The notes under the pieces: generated by a model
Seen by the model: only the letters and a program-made list of their open reading frames with translations
Databases searched by the model: none
Told to the model about the DNA's origin: nothing
Part shown: positions 31,650 to 41,794 of the stretch, piece after piece
How positions within the stretch are numbered: position 1 is the first letter of the stretch
How the letters are laid out: every line of letters starts with the position of its first letter
Program-made: the position numbers and the translations under genes
Assembly: GCA_964019425.1 (NCBI GenBank)
Contig: OZ025813.1
Location: 558,001 to 622,000, forward strand
DNA: 64,000 nt
Reading direction: 5' to 3'
Origin: Flectonema sp. DT1601
Lineage: Eukaryota > Euglenozoa > Diplonemea > Diplonemida > Diplonemidae

Positions 31650-34397
31650 TTACAAGGGGGTGGAGTCACCGTGAACGTCATCAGCAGAACATCTCCTTCG
31701 ATTATAACGATATCTTGATGGAGGGGTCCGTTTTTTCAGAGTTGAACGCTCAGACTTTCTCGGCGGAGTTTCAATTTCCTCATGTTCTTCTGTGTCTGGC
31801 GGACTCAAACCTTCTGCCCATGAAGCTAATTGGAACTTCAGGGCCGCAATTTGAGACCGTGCCAAGGCGAGTTGAGCATTTAAATCGCTCGCCAGTCCCG
31901 TTAACATCATGGATTGCTCAAGCTGCTCTGCGTGAGTTGTACACCGTTGGTGATTCAGCTCCGAGAGGCGAAGTTGGGCATCCAAAAGTTGTTCTGAGAG
32001 CTCTGCCGCTTTCTCGTTTGTTTCGAGAGAGTCATCTACTGCTCGACAGTAGTTCTCGAGTAAGTCAATCCTACCCTCGGACCATTGTCTCGCAATAGGT
32101 GTATTCTCTTTAACGGAGATAACGTGGCTCTCTTGTCGTAAAATCTTGGTCGGCGTGCGGTCGAGAGCTTCACTCTGCGGCATTGTCGGAGGAATTGAGG
32201 CTAGAGGACAAAGAGGGGTGATATAATTAAGGGTAGGGATAAGGGGTTTAATAAGAGGAGTAAAAAGACTACTCGTAGTTGTAAAGAGCGAGAGGTAGTT
32301 CTTTGCTATCTTCATCATAGCAACAGATTCATACAAAATAGGGGATCGGGGGGAAACTTGTTGACTAAAGTGGGTCATGTGGGGACGTGCGGCACGCAAA
32401 CTCTCGACCTCCTGTTGAGTATAGAAAAGTCTTATTTTACTTTCTCTTTCCTCATTACATTTGGTCTCCAATTCGTTCGACAGAAGAACAAACCTTTGAT
32501 GGTAATTGAAAAGCGCCATTTCCGATAGGTCTGCTTTCTGAGTCAGATTTGCGAGCTCACGTTTCCTGTAATCTTCCACTAAGTCATATTGACGAACTAG
32601 TGCGGAAAGAGAAGTCTTCGATTCATCGCGTTCTACTGTTAACCGTTGAATTACTCCTTCCAGAAGTTCATATTCTTTTCTATCTTTTTCAATAATTAAA
32701 ACAGGGGGCGCAGGAGGAAGTGAGGATGGATCCTGGTTGGTAGCTTTGATCTCAACAGGTAATCCGTTTAGTAACTGCTTGTCTTTCTCGAGGGAGGCTG
32801 ACATCGCATTAAAGTAAAATAAAAATAGAACATAAAAAATTCGTTCTTTCATTTGTTCTAATTCGTTTTCTAAAATCTGGCATTTCAAGGAAAGTTTCAG
32901 CCTTAATCTTCCTTTTTTTTCTTTGTACAAGGGGGTTTGAGAACCAATGTCAGATTGACATCTTAACACCATAGCAAAATCAGTAGGGAGTGTTTGCGAT
33001 CCCGTTGACGTGAGTTCAGGTGGGGGAGTCTGGAAAGAGATGGAAGAAATAGAAGAGAATGACAAGGAGAGTCCAGTGAGCTCATCCTCATCTAACAAAA
33101 CAGAAGGGGCCGGGGAGGAAGACCCATTGGCAATAAGTAGAATAGAAAGAGCCGATGCGTAACAAGTTTGCCAGATAAAACATTTCTCAAGCCACGATCT
33201 TTCAATGGTGAGCTTTTCGATCGTTTTCAGTTTTGTTACTTTGTGGATTTTGACTTCTTCTACAGGGAAGATTTCTTTACCATCTTTTATAAAACTTGCA
33301 GTGGCAGGTTCTTCTTTAATGCTGCGCATTAGAGGTCTTGAATGCCACGTGGGGAGGTTCCTCGTCTGGAACAGAACATATGAGCACTGTCTGGCGATTC
33401 TGGTGCATTCACAAAATAAAGCTTTTGTTGGTGCTAAAGGTGAACCGATGTGACGTGTCCAGATGTTCAGCTGGTCCATGCAGATGTTTCCTCGTACGCC
33501 AACTTCAATAGTAAAAATGTTACAGTCGAAGCCATTAGCGATGATCGAGTCTCTTAGCTTTAGGTATTTCTTTTCCTTTAAGACATGAGAGGTTTCGAAA
33601 CGATCTTCATTTGGACACGTCAGCTCCAGAATCAGTGCTCTTTTCGCAAAAAAAGAATAAATAAAAATGTCTGGTCTTAGAGAGGACGAGACATGGCACA
33701 CTTCAAGAGGAACAATTAGGCGGTTATCACCGACATCGTCGAGGATGACCCAATCATTCGCTAGTGAAAGTTCGCCTGTCTCTTTAGAAATTCTTTCTAG
33801 GGGTTTATTTTCCCCTGTTTTTAAAAAAGTTTTAGAGGGAGGCGGGAGGTTTTCTTTTCTTTTGTTGGCTTTTATTATCAACTCTTCCAAGAAGATAACA
33901 ATGCGTTTTAGAACGCTGTCATGACGCCACGTGAACCTCCCTTGTGTTAAAGAGACAGGACAGCCTGTTAAGACATGCCTGAGGGTAGGATTCACTTTGC
34001 CACACAATACACAATTTTGGTCCACGTTGGTGATGTTCCACCTCTTTAAATTATCTTGTGAGGGGAGGGTGTTTGTAACCGCTTTCAGTTGAAATGAGAT
34101 ATAGGCAGGATTTCCCTCCCTAAGTACCTTATTCCAGGTGAAATCGTTTATCATACATTTAGACCACTCCTTCCACTGTCCTTGGACTTGTAATTTATTC
34201 AAAGAGTTCAGTAGTTCATCTGTGGCTTCCACTTCAAAACGCTTAAGGAGATCGGGGCGAGTAGTACGTAGATCGCGCAATCGGTGACCAAGACCAGCTG
34301 ATTGCTTCGCGAGAGAACGGTAAGAAAAAAACTTAATAAGGCGCTCCCATTCAGCAGAAGCTGAAAACTTTTTCGACCAATTGGACGATTTCTCCAT
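31650..34397 (-). CDS. LINE C-terminal part: zinc knuckle, restriction-like endonuclease and a long coiled-coil extension
   Basis: A 915-codon open frame; the first ATG lies just past the inserted element, so this is the 3' part of a longer pol frame. Residues 129-146 form a CCHC knuckle CVLCGKVNPTLRHVLTGC. The RLE catalytic set follows: RPD (241-243), LILELT (255-260), E264 and KEKKYLKL (274-281), as in R2-type elements. The usual end of such proteins is near W351. Here the frame continues another ~560 residues: Ser/Pro-rich to about 470, then heptad-rich segments (about 490-520, 560-690, 800-860) and a basic Ser/Arg tail. That extension is unusual and unrecognised. The frame itself has no stop. 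Confidence 0.8.
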   Translation of the reverse strand: MEKSSNWSKKFSASAEWERLIKFFSYRSLAKQSAGLGHRLRDLRTTRPDLLKRFEVEATDELLNSLNKLQVQGQWKEWSKCMINDFTWNKVLREGNPAYISFQLKAVTNTLPSQDNLKRWNITNVDQNCVLCGKVNPTLRHVLTGCPVSLTQGRFTWRHDSVLKRIVIFLEELIIKANKRKENLPPPSKTFLKTGENKPLERISKETGELSLANDWVILDDVGDNRLIVPLEVCHVSSSLRPDIFIYSFFAKRALILELTCPNEDRFETSHVLKEKKYLKLRDSIIANGFDCNIFTIEVGVRGNICMDQLNIWTRHIGSPLAPTKALFCECTRIARQCSYVLFQTRNLPTWHSRPLMRSIKEEPATASFIKDGKEIFPVEEVKIHKVTKLKTIEKLTIERSWLEKCFIWQTCYASALSILLIANGSSSPAPSVLLDEDELTGLSLSFSSISSISFQTPPPELTSTGSQTLPTDFAMVLRCQSDIGSQTPLYKEKKGRLRLKLSLKCQILENELEQMKERIFYVLFLFYFNAMSASLEKDKQLLNGLPVEIKATNQDPSSLPPAPPVLIIEKDRKEYELLEGVIQRLTVERDESKTSLSALVRQYDLVEDYRKRELANLTQKADLSEMALFNYHQRFVLLSNELETKCNEERESKIRLFYTQQEVESLRAARPHMTHFSQQVSPRSPILYESVAMMKIAKNYLSLFTTTSSLFTPLIKPLIPTLNYITPLCPLASIPPTMPQSEALDRTPTKILRQESHVISVKENTPIARQWSEGRIDLLENYCRAVDDSLETNEKAAELSEQLLDAQLRLSELNHQRCTTHAEQLEQSMMLTGLASDLNAQLALARSQIAALKFQLASWAEGLSPPDTEEHEEIETPPRKSERSTLKKRTPPSRYRYNRRRCSADDVHGDSTPL

Positions 34398-34398
34398 A

Positions 34399-34700
34399 CT
34401 GCAACTGGAAATATTACTGCGCTGAATAATTACTGCGGGGAAATATTACTGCGCGGAAAAATTAGTGCGGTTTTTTTGAGAAAAGATTAGTGCGGTTTTT
34501 TCCACTTGGTGGTAGAAAAAAATTTGGTTGCTTTTTTGCTGTGTAAGGCACCAGCAGAAAAATGCAGCTGGAGAAAAAATCACTTCTGAGCAGAAATATT
34601 AGTGCGGTGGAAATATTACTGCGTGGAAAAATTAGTGCGGTTTTTTGCAGATTTGGAAATTAGTGCGGTTTTTTCCGCGCAGTAATATTTCCAGTTGCAG
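34399..34700. mobile_element. Small non-autonomous DNA element (MITE) inside the LINE
   Basis: Perfect 24-bp terminal inverted repeats begin CTGCAACTGGAAATATTACT at 34399 and end at 34700; TA flanks both ends, consistent with a TA target duplication. Internal repeats GGAAATATTACTGCG and AAATTAGTGCGGTTTTTT. No coding. It splits the LINE pol gene between RT and RLE. Its ends resemble the AGGGAAATATTCT ends at 38903-39003. Confidence 0.85.
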
Positions 34701-36053
34701 TAATAACATTGTAGACACCGTGCATGTCAGAGTCCTGTGAGGATCTGAGTATGTCTAGTTTAATTGATTGCGCTTGTTTATATAGCGTCTCGACTCTTTT
34801 GTGTCTGAGACCAACAGTGTTCTTTGAACCGGTAAAAAGGATGACTGTGTTCGCAGAGCGGACAAATCCCCACCATTTCTTCAAAAAAGGTTTAATAATT
34901 TTGTCCATTTTTTTGGCAAAAGGGAGAGATAAGTCATGGATCATTAAACTCCATGTTAACCTTGACAATAACAAGTGTTGGACAGACCAGCCTCCTGAAC
35001 TGCTAAGGAAAAGAGCAGTAGTTGGAATACCAAATTAAAAAGGGTTGGGGAGGAAACGCAGCCTTGAAAGACACCAACTTCAAAAGGGATAGTGGGCGTC
35101 AGGCCTTCTCCAACTCTGATTTGGACGCGCATGGAGGAATAATACCTTTTATAGAAACCGATTATTCTTTCGTGAATTCCGAAATATTTTAAAGCAAAGA
35201 AAATTAATTGATGTTTGACTGATCCGAAAGCATCTGCCAAATCCACCCAGACAATTGTTAGGTTTTTCCGGAGAGCTTTCACTTCTTTAAAAATCTCTGA
35301 GGTGATCGTGGCATGTTCGATACACCCAGAGACACCTTTCCTAAAGCCTTTTTGAAAATTAAATTTAGAAAGAGTGTGGTTTGCGACGGCTTCCTGAATG
35401 ACCGTATTAAAAATTTTCCCGTCGCAGTTGCCCACAGCTATCGGTCTCGTTTTCGAGATGTCTTTCCCATCGGAGTTGGGCTTTGGGAGCATTGTTACAA
35501 ATGCTAAGCCCCAACTATCCGGATAGGCCTTGAGTTCGAAAATTCTCTTTAATACCTTGTAAAGTGCTTCCATAAAAGTTGGGACCTTTTTCCATACAAC
35601 ATAAGGTATGCAATTGGGACCAGGGGCACATTTGTTTTTTTTCTTTGATAAGAGAATACCAAACTGTTCGAAGCTCGGGAACTGGATATCATCCATTGTC
35701 TTGTAGTCAGACTTAGGTAAAAAAGAGGGATGGGTGAAATCAGTTTTTTTTTTTTCATTGTCACAATAATTGTTTTTAAAATGTTCAATTATTTTTTCCT
35801 CTGGAATATCAAGGGAGGGGGGTTGAGGATCTTCTTTTTGGAGTTCTTCTTTTATGGCAGTAAACGGATTTTGACGAAATTTATCTTGTAATTTTTTGAA
35901 TAAATTTTTCTTTTCTAAATTCCGATACATTCGGAAAATCCTTTTCATTCTCGTTCTTGCCTCTTTCCATTTGACAGCGTTCTCTATAGAAGGCCCAGAT
36001 TTGCGGAGCTCCTGTCTTAGCTGTTTCATTTCCAGACGACATTCACGTTTTTC
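34701..36053 (-). pseudogene. Reverse transcriptase part of the RLE LINE, degenerate
   Basis: Motifs: NKCAPGPNCIPYVVW, KTRPIAVGN, FRKGVSGCIEHAT, motif A TIVWVDLADAFGSVKH and motif B VGVFQGCVSSPTLFNLVF. The main frame (36029-34956) then ends early in CYCQG. The region expected to hold the FADD catalytic box reads MIHDLSLPFAKK in the next frame (34974-34660), so the catalytic pair is not intact. Thumb-like VETLYKQAQSIKLDILRSSQD follows and leads into the inserted element. The frame break and altered motif show that this copy cannot encode a working RT. Confidence 0.8.
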
Positions 36054-36963
36054 TTATCTCTCCTTCAATGAAAGTACCTTGCCCTTCCCTTTGATCGCCT
36101 TGGTTTCCATGGAGCTCCACAGCTCCGTGTACTCCCCACGCATCCACTGTTCTAGCCTTGCAGTCGTCCGCACACGGTTCGTGACCTCCTCCTCCCCGCT
36201 CTCCACTCCCTTTCCCTTCCTTTCCACACGTAAACCCAGACAGGCCTTCGGGAGCATGTGCAACAGTTTCCAGGCCCCTACATTGTTGTCGGAGACCACT
36301 CTCTGCAGCACCTCCCTCAGGGCCCTCGCCCAGAGCACTGTTAAGCGGTCGTCCACCCTCTTGGGGACTCTCACGGGTGAACTCCCTATCTCCGCCCACG
36401 AGGGCAGCGTCTCCGCTCCCGGTGTCTCAGGCCCTATCGTCGGCTCTTCCGAGAGGTGCTCCCCAGCCTTGTAGTCTCCCAGGGACGCCTTCCGACAGCG
36501 GGGGTGCGACCCCGTCTTACTCTTCGTGAGGCCTCCACAGAACGCACAGGGTCTCGCGTCCAGGGCCCTCAGCTCCGGCTCCGACAGGGGTCTATCTGAG
36601 AGCAGGTGTTGCCTGGTCAGGTGCGCCAGCAGCCCCGCGATTGAGTCATACCCGCTGTGCTGCTGCGCCCTTGACCTCGAGCAATCGCTCCGTGGGCAGA
36701 AGAAGGGTCCGTTCCCCATCGTACCTGCCTTCGCTCCCGTTCCCAGCCCCATCCGTTTGGCTGCTTGGTCAGGGTCCTCATCCGCCGCCCCGGTGATGTG
36801 GACCGCCTCGGCCTCGCCTTCTACCTGTTCCAACGACTCGCGCGACGCCACCACTACCGCTTCGTAGTGGCTCCCTCGTAGCGTAGGTGCAGCCAGACCG
36901 GCACGGGGTGGTCTCGGCTCGCGGGCAAGAACTTGCGGTGTCTGTCCCCCTCCGTCACTACGA
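36054..36963 (-). pseudogene. N-terminal half of the GC-rich LINE, with zinc-finger motifs
   Basis: A 266-codon frame (36854-36054). A CCHH-type finger CPRSDC...LLAHLTRQHL (about 53-84) and a CAFCGG...HPRC cluster (about 103-119) are followed by a helical segment LPKACLGLRVERKGKG and RLEQWMRGEYTELW, as seen at the front of some RLE-type LINE proteins. It ends at LSLKER with a stop. The RT fragment at 18588-19770 starts with FERCSAMSRRGRYSQ, a natural continuation, so these are probably the two halves of one family. GC-rich, unlike the AT-rich LINE it abuts. That LINE happens to continue in the same frame after the stop, so a single element is an alternative I consider less likely. Confidence 0.65.
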
Positions 36964-37121
36964 TCACCACAATAATATTATACCTTTTCATTTTCTCTTT
37001 CCTTTTCTGGTCTTTTTTTTTTCTTTTTTTCCTTTTTCATACAACGTTTTTTATTTATATATATTTTTTTTTTTTTTTTTTTTTTCATGTTTGATTATTT
37101 CCTCTTCATATTTTTTTTTTC

Positions 37122-37154
<33 letters not shown>

Positions 37155-37325
37155 TTAAATCTTTTTAATTATTTTAAAGAAAAAACAATCAGTTTAGCGT
37201 CTTGACCAGGACGGAAAATAGAAAGTAATCGACATAGTTGATCGATAGAAAAAAAAAACAATGATAACATTGTTTATTCCTTTTTTTTTTTTTTTTATTC
37301 TTTTTATTTATTTTTAAAGAAAAAA
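36964..37325. repeat. X head interior (inverted) joined to one forward satellite monomer
   Basis: 36964-37140 is X read backwards from CACAATAATATTATACC to ATTTCCTCTTC, without the fixed end. 37150-37325 is forward satellite with TCGACATAGTTGATCGATAG. The two orientations meet in a T-run at about 37140. Confidence 0.75.
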
Positions 37326-37330
37326 CAAAC

Positions 37331-37556
37331 AACTAGTAGAGACCACCAATGTTGTGCGTTGATAGGCAAGGTGACCAACCTTGACATTCTTTCTTTTCTC
37401 TCCTGTTCTGACAAACACAAAATACACACACAGCTTACAGTGTGTTCTTTGTGTATGTTTTCTTCAGGTGTGAGTAGTTTTTTTGTTCTTGCTCTTCAGG
37501 GAGGGCCTTAGCCAAAAGCTAACAGTCCAAATCTCACCTGGAAATTCAACTCACAC
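37331..37556 (+). repeat. Y module, truncated, forward
   Basis: Begins inside Y at CTAGTAGAGACCACC and runs to the fixed end GAAATTCAACTCA, including the AGCCAAAAGCT hairpin. Confidence 0.8.
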
Positions 37557-37694
37557 CCGACTAGAGTCAAACTCAACAGGGTCTTCTTTCCCCGCTGACA
37601 GTTTCAAGTCCGTTCCCTTGACTGCTGTTCGCCAGATAGTAGGTAGGGACAGAAGGCATCTCATTAGTCCATTCATGCGCGTCTTTGATTAGAA

Positions 37695-37715
<21 letters not shown>
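37557..37715. other. Unrecognised unique segment
   Basis: Mixed composition, no convincing frame or repeat match within the window. Confidence 0.3.
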
Positions 37716-37726
<11 letters not shown>

Positions 37727-37985
37727 CAGTTGCAAATTTGTTTTTTCAAGTTGGACTTTGTACGGAACAGGCGGGCTTTTATTAGGGGCTCCCCCCCCCC
37801 CTTGGGGGGGTTGGGGGGGCTTGCGTCCCGCCAAGAATTTGGCGGACGCAAGCCACCCTTGCACTCTTCCCGCTTGGTAGGCTAAAAAACAAAAAACCCG
37901 CCGCAAGCCAAATTTTTGGGTCAAGTTCGAGTCCTGGTGGACAACTTTTTTTTGTAGGGAGTTGGCGATTTCGCAAACTATTTTT
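37716..37985. repeat. C/G-run hairpin element, copy 1
   Basis: Contains TTGGACTTTGTACGG, a C-run/G-run pair and a hairpin pairing CTTGCGTCC-CGCCAA with TTGGCG-GACGCAAG (about 37819-37852), then AAGTTCGAGTCCTGG, which resembles a tRNA B box. Related to two units at 39235-39480. Confidence 0.6.
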
Positions 37986-38004
37986 GTTGAATTAGAGGTT
38001 TTCC

Positions 38005-38160
38005 CTTAAAAAATAAATAAAAAGAATTTAAAATAAAATAAAAAAAGAATAAACAATGTTATCATTGTTTTTTTATCGATCGACTATGTCGATCACTTTC
38101 TATTTTCCGTCCTGGTCAAGACGCTAAACTGATTGTTTTTTTTTTCAAAATTAATAAAAA
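38005..38160 (-). repeat. Hairpin satellite, one inverted monomer
   Basis: AACAATGTTATCATTGTT and ATCGATCGACTATGTCGAT in inverted order. Confidence 0.85.
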
Positions 38161-38516
38161 AGCACTTTGTTTATTTAGTTTTTTAGCTTATTTATTATTT
38201 ATTGTTCGTTTTTGTTTGTATTATTTTATCGATATGTTTATGTCCGTCAGATCATAACGTTAATCAGGTTAATTGTTAATTGTAAATGGTCTAAACCCCA
38301 ATCCAAGTTCCCAAGGCTTGGCATAGATTTGAGTGACGCCTTACTGGCCTCCTCATCCTCTATGAGTGGTGAGGGGGCCAGCAATGGTTTTTTTTTTTTT
38401 TTTTTTCGCTCTTATTTCTTTTTTTTCTTTTTCTTTTACTCTAATATGAAATATTTTTGAACAAAATGTGATTATTAATTTAAAAAAAAAAAAAAAATAA
38501 ATAATGTAAATGAATA
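38161..38516 (+). repeat. Second copy of the RLE LINE 3' end, opposite orientation
   Basis: Complement of 31275-31632 with minor changes, including the GGCC-rich hairpin. Read on the plus strand it is a severely 5'-truncated LINE copy; with the other it gives an inverted pair around 31.3-38.5 kb. Confidence 0.7.
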
Positions 38517-39003
38517 CTAAATTCTGACCCAGATTCTTCAATTTCTTCAGTTCCTAATCCTAACAGTGTTCAGGATTTTGAAGAAGTACCTGAAATTGAA
38601 GTAGGACCTGAAGTTATCAACATTGATTAAAATCTATGTTTTCCCCTATATTTTTCTCCCTATTTTATAAATTCCCTTAGCTTGTTTCTATTTACTTTTA
38701 ATTTTGTTTTCTTCTCTCTTTTGTATAAGTTCCCTCACAGCAATTTGAATGATTCAATTTATATGTTCACTTCTAATTATATTTTTCTACTTACAGCACA
38801 CCAATAAAATATAACTGCACTAAATAAATTTTCCTAGTTTATTGTATTTTCACACCTTTTCTTTCACAAGGGGAAAAAAAAAATGGCTGGGCAAAATGTT
38901 TGTTAGCAGGGAAATATTCTCGCGGGGAAATATTCTCGCGGATTTAGGAAAAATGAGAAAAACTCGCGGGTTTTTCCCCACAAGAATATTTCCCTTTACA
39001 GTA
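38517..39003 (+). mobile_element. 3' end of an unidentified gene-bearing element
   Basis: Plus-strand codons 38520-38630 read a Ser/Pro/Glu-rich acidic tail ending EVGPEVINID and a stop, followed by an AT-rich 3' UTR with AATAAA at about 38805. The terminal ~100 bp (38903-39003) carry inverted AGGGAAATATTCT repeats and CGCGGG blocks. A related terminus recurs at 47500-47645. It looks like the last exon and right end of a DNA transposon; the family is not identified. Confidence 0.4.
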
Positions 39004-39099
39004 TTATAAAGGAAAGATTTCTTCTGAAGAATCTTTTTTTAACTACCTACTAAATTGGCAACCATACACTTAAATTTCAAAACCATACTAAAAAAGAAT

Positions 39100-39722
39100 T
39101 TTGGGTAAAGGGGTCTTTCCTACACAAATAGTTTCAGAACGGCCATTCATTACAAAATCCAAAATGGCTGTAAACCGTCCAGTTCGATCCTGGGTGGGGG
39201 CATTTTTTTTTTTCCTTGGATTTTTTTTTCAGGTTGGACTTTGTACGGGAGAGGTTGGCTTTTATTAGTGGCTCCCCCCCCTTGGGGGGGGTTGGGGGGG
39301 GGGGCTTGCACTCTTCCCCAGCTTAACATCCATTAGTAGCAAACTTGTTTTTTGAGGTCGGACTTTGTACGGGAGAGGTTGGCTTTTATTAGTGGCTCCC
39401 CCCCCTTGGGGGGGGTTGGGGGGGGGGCTTGCGTTCCGCCAAGTTCTTGGCGGAACGCAAGGCCCCCCCCCCTGCACTCTTCCCAGCTTAATACCCGTTC
39501 TGGGGTGAAAAAATCCGGTGGAAAAAAAATGACGTTGGTCGGGTTTGAGCCTGGGCGTCGGGCATCCAAAGTCAGTGCTCCCTCCTCTGAACCACATCCG
39601 CTCTTAAATACAGCTGGGGGTCTCGATGCATCCCGTATATGGTTTTTCGGGCCCCCCAGCCATTTTGGATTTTGTAATAAACGCCAATTCTGAAACTATT
39701 TGTGTAGTAAACGCTAGTTTGC
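39100..39722. mobile_element. Non-autonomous element with ~60-bp terminal inverted repeats, holding C/G-run hairpin units and a tRNA-like segment
   Basis: Left end (about 39100-39175) and right end (about 39653-39722) are inverted copies, sharing CTACACAAATAGTTTCAGAA and TTACAAAATCCAAAATGGCT. Inside are two tandem units (TTGTACGGGAGAGGTTGGCT, C-run, G-run); the second carries a perfect 16-bp-stem hairpin at 39428-39461. On the minus strand 39528-39605 resembles a tRNA with A box TGGTTCAGAGG and B box GGCTCAAACC, suggesting a SINE head. No protein coding. Confidence 0.6.
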
Positions 39723-39727
39723 CCTTT

Positions 39728-39782
39728 TTTTTTTATCGATCGACTATGTCGATTACTTACTATTTTCCGTCCTGGTCAAGAC
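39728..39782 (-). repeat. Inverted satellite fragment carrying the hAT-2 left target duplication
   Basis: ATCGATCGACTATGTCGAT to GTCAAGAC. The last 8 nt (39775-39782) recur at 47231-47238 on the other side of hAT-2. Confidence 0.85.
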
Positions 39783-40302
39783 CATACTTGTGCAAAAAGC
39801 TAAAAGCTAAAGCTAAGCTTTTTGGAGCTAAAGCTAAGCTATCTAGCTTTTTTTAGCTTTTTTTTTGAAAAAAATTTTTTTTTAAATTTTGGCATGTTTC
39901 TGTACTTTTTTGATATTTTTTTTGGTTTTGTGAGGAAAAAAAGTGTGGAAAAAAAAAAAAATCACCAATTATAATATTTCCAGTATCCACCACTACAGGT
40001 TTTTGTGTGTTTTTTGGCTCATTTAAGCTGTTAAGTGACGTGATTTTTCGATATTTGCGCAACCTGGTATCTACAAAGATAACATTTCATAATTCAACTA
40101 TGTGTACTGTTGGGAGAGAAATATGTTTTTTTTTTTATATGACAGGCAAATTATTACTTATTACAATCAACACTGAGTATGATTTTTCGCTATACTTGCC
40201 TTAACACACATTTTCCCTACCTGGATTAAAAAAATGTCACTAAAAGGAGGAGATATCCATAAATTCACTAAATAATTATACCACAGAAGTAGTAAAATAC
40301 AG

Positions 40303-41074
40303 GAAACAGGCGTTGTTTCCCCTTGCGTTTCAGCAGGAGATCTTCAAGTCTCACTGCCCGAACCCAGCAGTCGTACACTGTGTTCCATCGGGTACTGCCT
40401 ATGCATTTAAGTTGCAGAGGGCTTCCCTTTCGACCCTTCTGCACCTCAAGGAACAACTCCTTCCTTTTGGGGGTTGCCATCTCCTCTGTCAGATCCTTCA
40501 CCTTATTGTATGCCGTTGAGAGGAGGGGGATACCATTGATGAGATCCTTCATTAACAGCTGCAATGAATGTGCTGCACATCTGATAGTGAGGAGCTTCTC
40601 CTTCCCTGCAGCCTGAAGCATCTGCTCTAGAGCATCTGCGTCAATGCCCTCTGGGTCTTCTTCTCCTGCACTTTCACAAGATGCTGCACTGTCATTGTCA
40701 GTGTCTTCTTCAAGACTCTCCATCTCTGTGATGGTTTATTAAATCTTAGTTTGTAAAATGTTGGGCAGCAGGTAATGTTTGCTTTTTTAGATACATACTA
40801 ACTGGAAGTGCTGCTTCCTTCAGGGCATTCTGCATGCTCTTTGCATTGTCAGCACAGAAGGCAAGTGGAACAACATTAGCTTCAAGTAGCTCAGTAGTGA
40901 TGCTTCGAAGTACCTTCAAGGCATCTGCAGCAGAAAAGCTAGTAACTACTACACTTCTAAAAAACAGGGCCATATGGCCATTGTGAATACTGAAGTTCAG
41001 CACTCGTCGCTTTCCAGGTAGTGTCGCCCCATCAAACATAATTGTAACATCATCGCCTTCAAACCGCTTAAGCA
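40303..41074 (-). pseudogene. hAT-2 transposase, 3' piece
   Basis: Matches hAT-1 from about 13240 to 14005, including FDGATLPGKRR, the intron and STRWNTVYDC. It ends at the internal deletion (joined at 40303 to 3' UTR sequence), so the dimerisation block is missing. Few amino-acid differences from hAT-1 (for example LKCIGS for LKRIGS). Confidence 0.9.
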
Positions 41075-41470
41075 GAATTTCGATAAGTGGGAAGTAACGG
41101 ACTGGGAGCTTTTGGCTCCTGCCCTATTCCCGACGTAAACTTTCTTTTTATTTTTTTTTTTTTTTTAACAGGCCCAAAGGGCGACAATGATGGTTGCTGA
41201 CCAAGGAATAATATTCAAATGAATTTTCGTTTCAAAGAAACGAACAGAATTAAGAGAGAGGTAGAGAAAAAAAAAAAAAAAAAAAAAAAGAAAGAATAGA
41301 AAAAAAATATGAAGAGGAAATAATCAAACATGAAAAAAAAAAAAAAAAATAAAATATAAATAAAAAACGTTGTATGAAAAAGGAAAAAAAGAAAAAAAAA
41401 AGACCAGAAAAGGAAAGAGAAAATGAAAAGGTATAATATTATTGTGGGGATATGAGGATAGCAGGGAGAT

Positions 41471-41508
<38 letters not shown>

Positions 41509-41761
41509 TTATTATTTAAAAAAAGGAAACAATCAGTTTAGCGTCTCGATCAGGACGGAAAATAGAAATTAATCGACATAGTCGATCGATAGAAAAAAAA
41601 CAATGATAACATTGTTTATTCCTTTTTTTTTTTTTTTTTTTTATTCTTTTTATTTATTTTTAAAGAAAAAACAATCAGTTTAGCGTCCTGACCAGGACGG
41701 AAAATTGAAAGTGATCCACATAGTCGATCGATAGAAAAAAGACAATGATAACATTGTTTAT

Positions 41762-41794
<33 letters not shown>

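Larger units (their letters stand above)
31270..36053 (-). mobile_element. LINE with restriction-like endonuclease (R2/NeSL-like architecture)
   Basis: RT and RLE sequences run in order along the minus strand, separated by a 302-bp inserted element at 34399-34700. The 5' boundary at about 36053 joins a piece of a different GC-rich LINE. Because the RT is degenerate, the copy is dead. Confidence 0.8.

Noticed and set aside
16089-37170. X head as a long terminal repeat of a retroelement (it appears on both sides of the RT fragment at 18588-19770)
   Set aside because: The two flanking copies point outward in opposite directions, not as direct repeats, and X also occurs alone beside hAT and satellite. 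No LTR element, capsid or integrase was found anywhere in the window.
39528-39605. A tRNA gene on the minus strand
   Set aside because: A- and B-box-like sequences are there but the acceptor and anticodon stems do not pair convincingly; kept only as a tRNA-like (SINE-type) segment.
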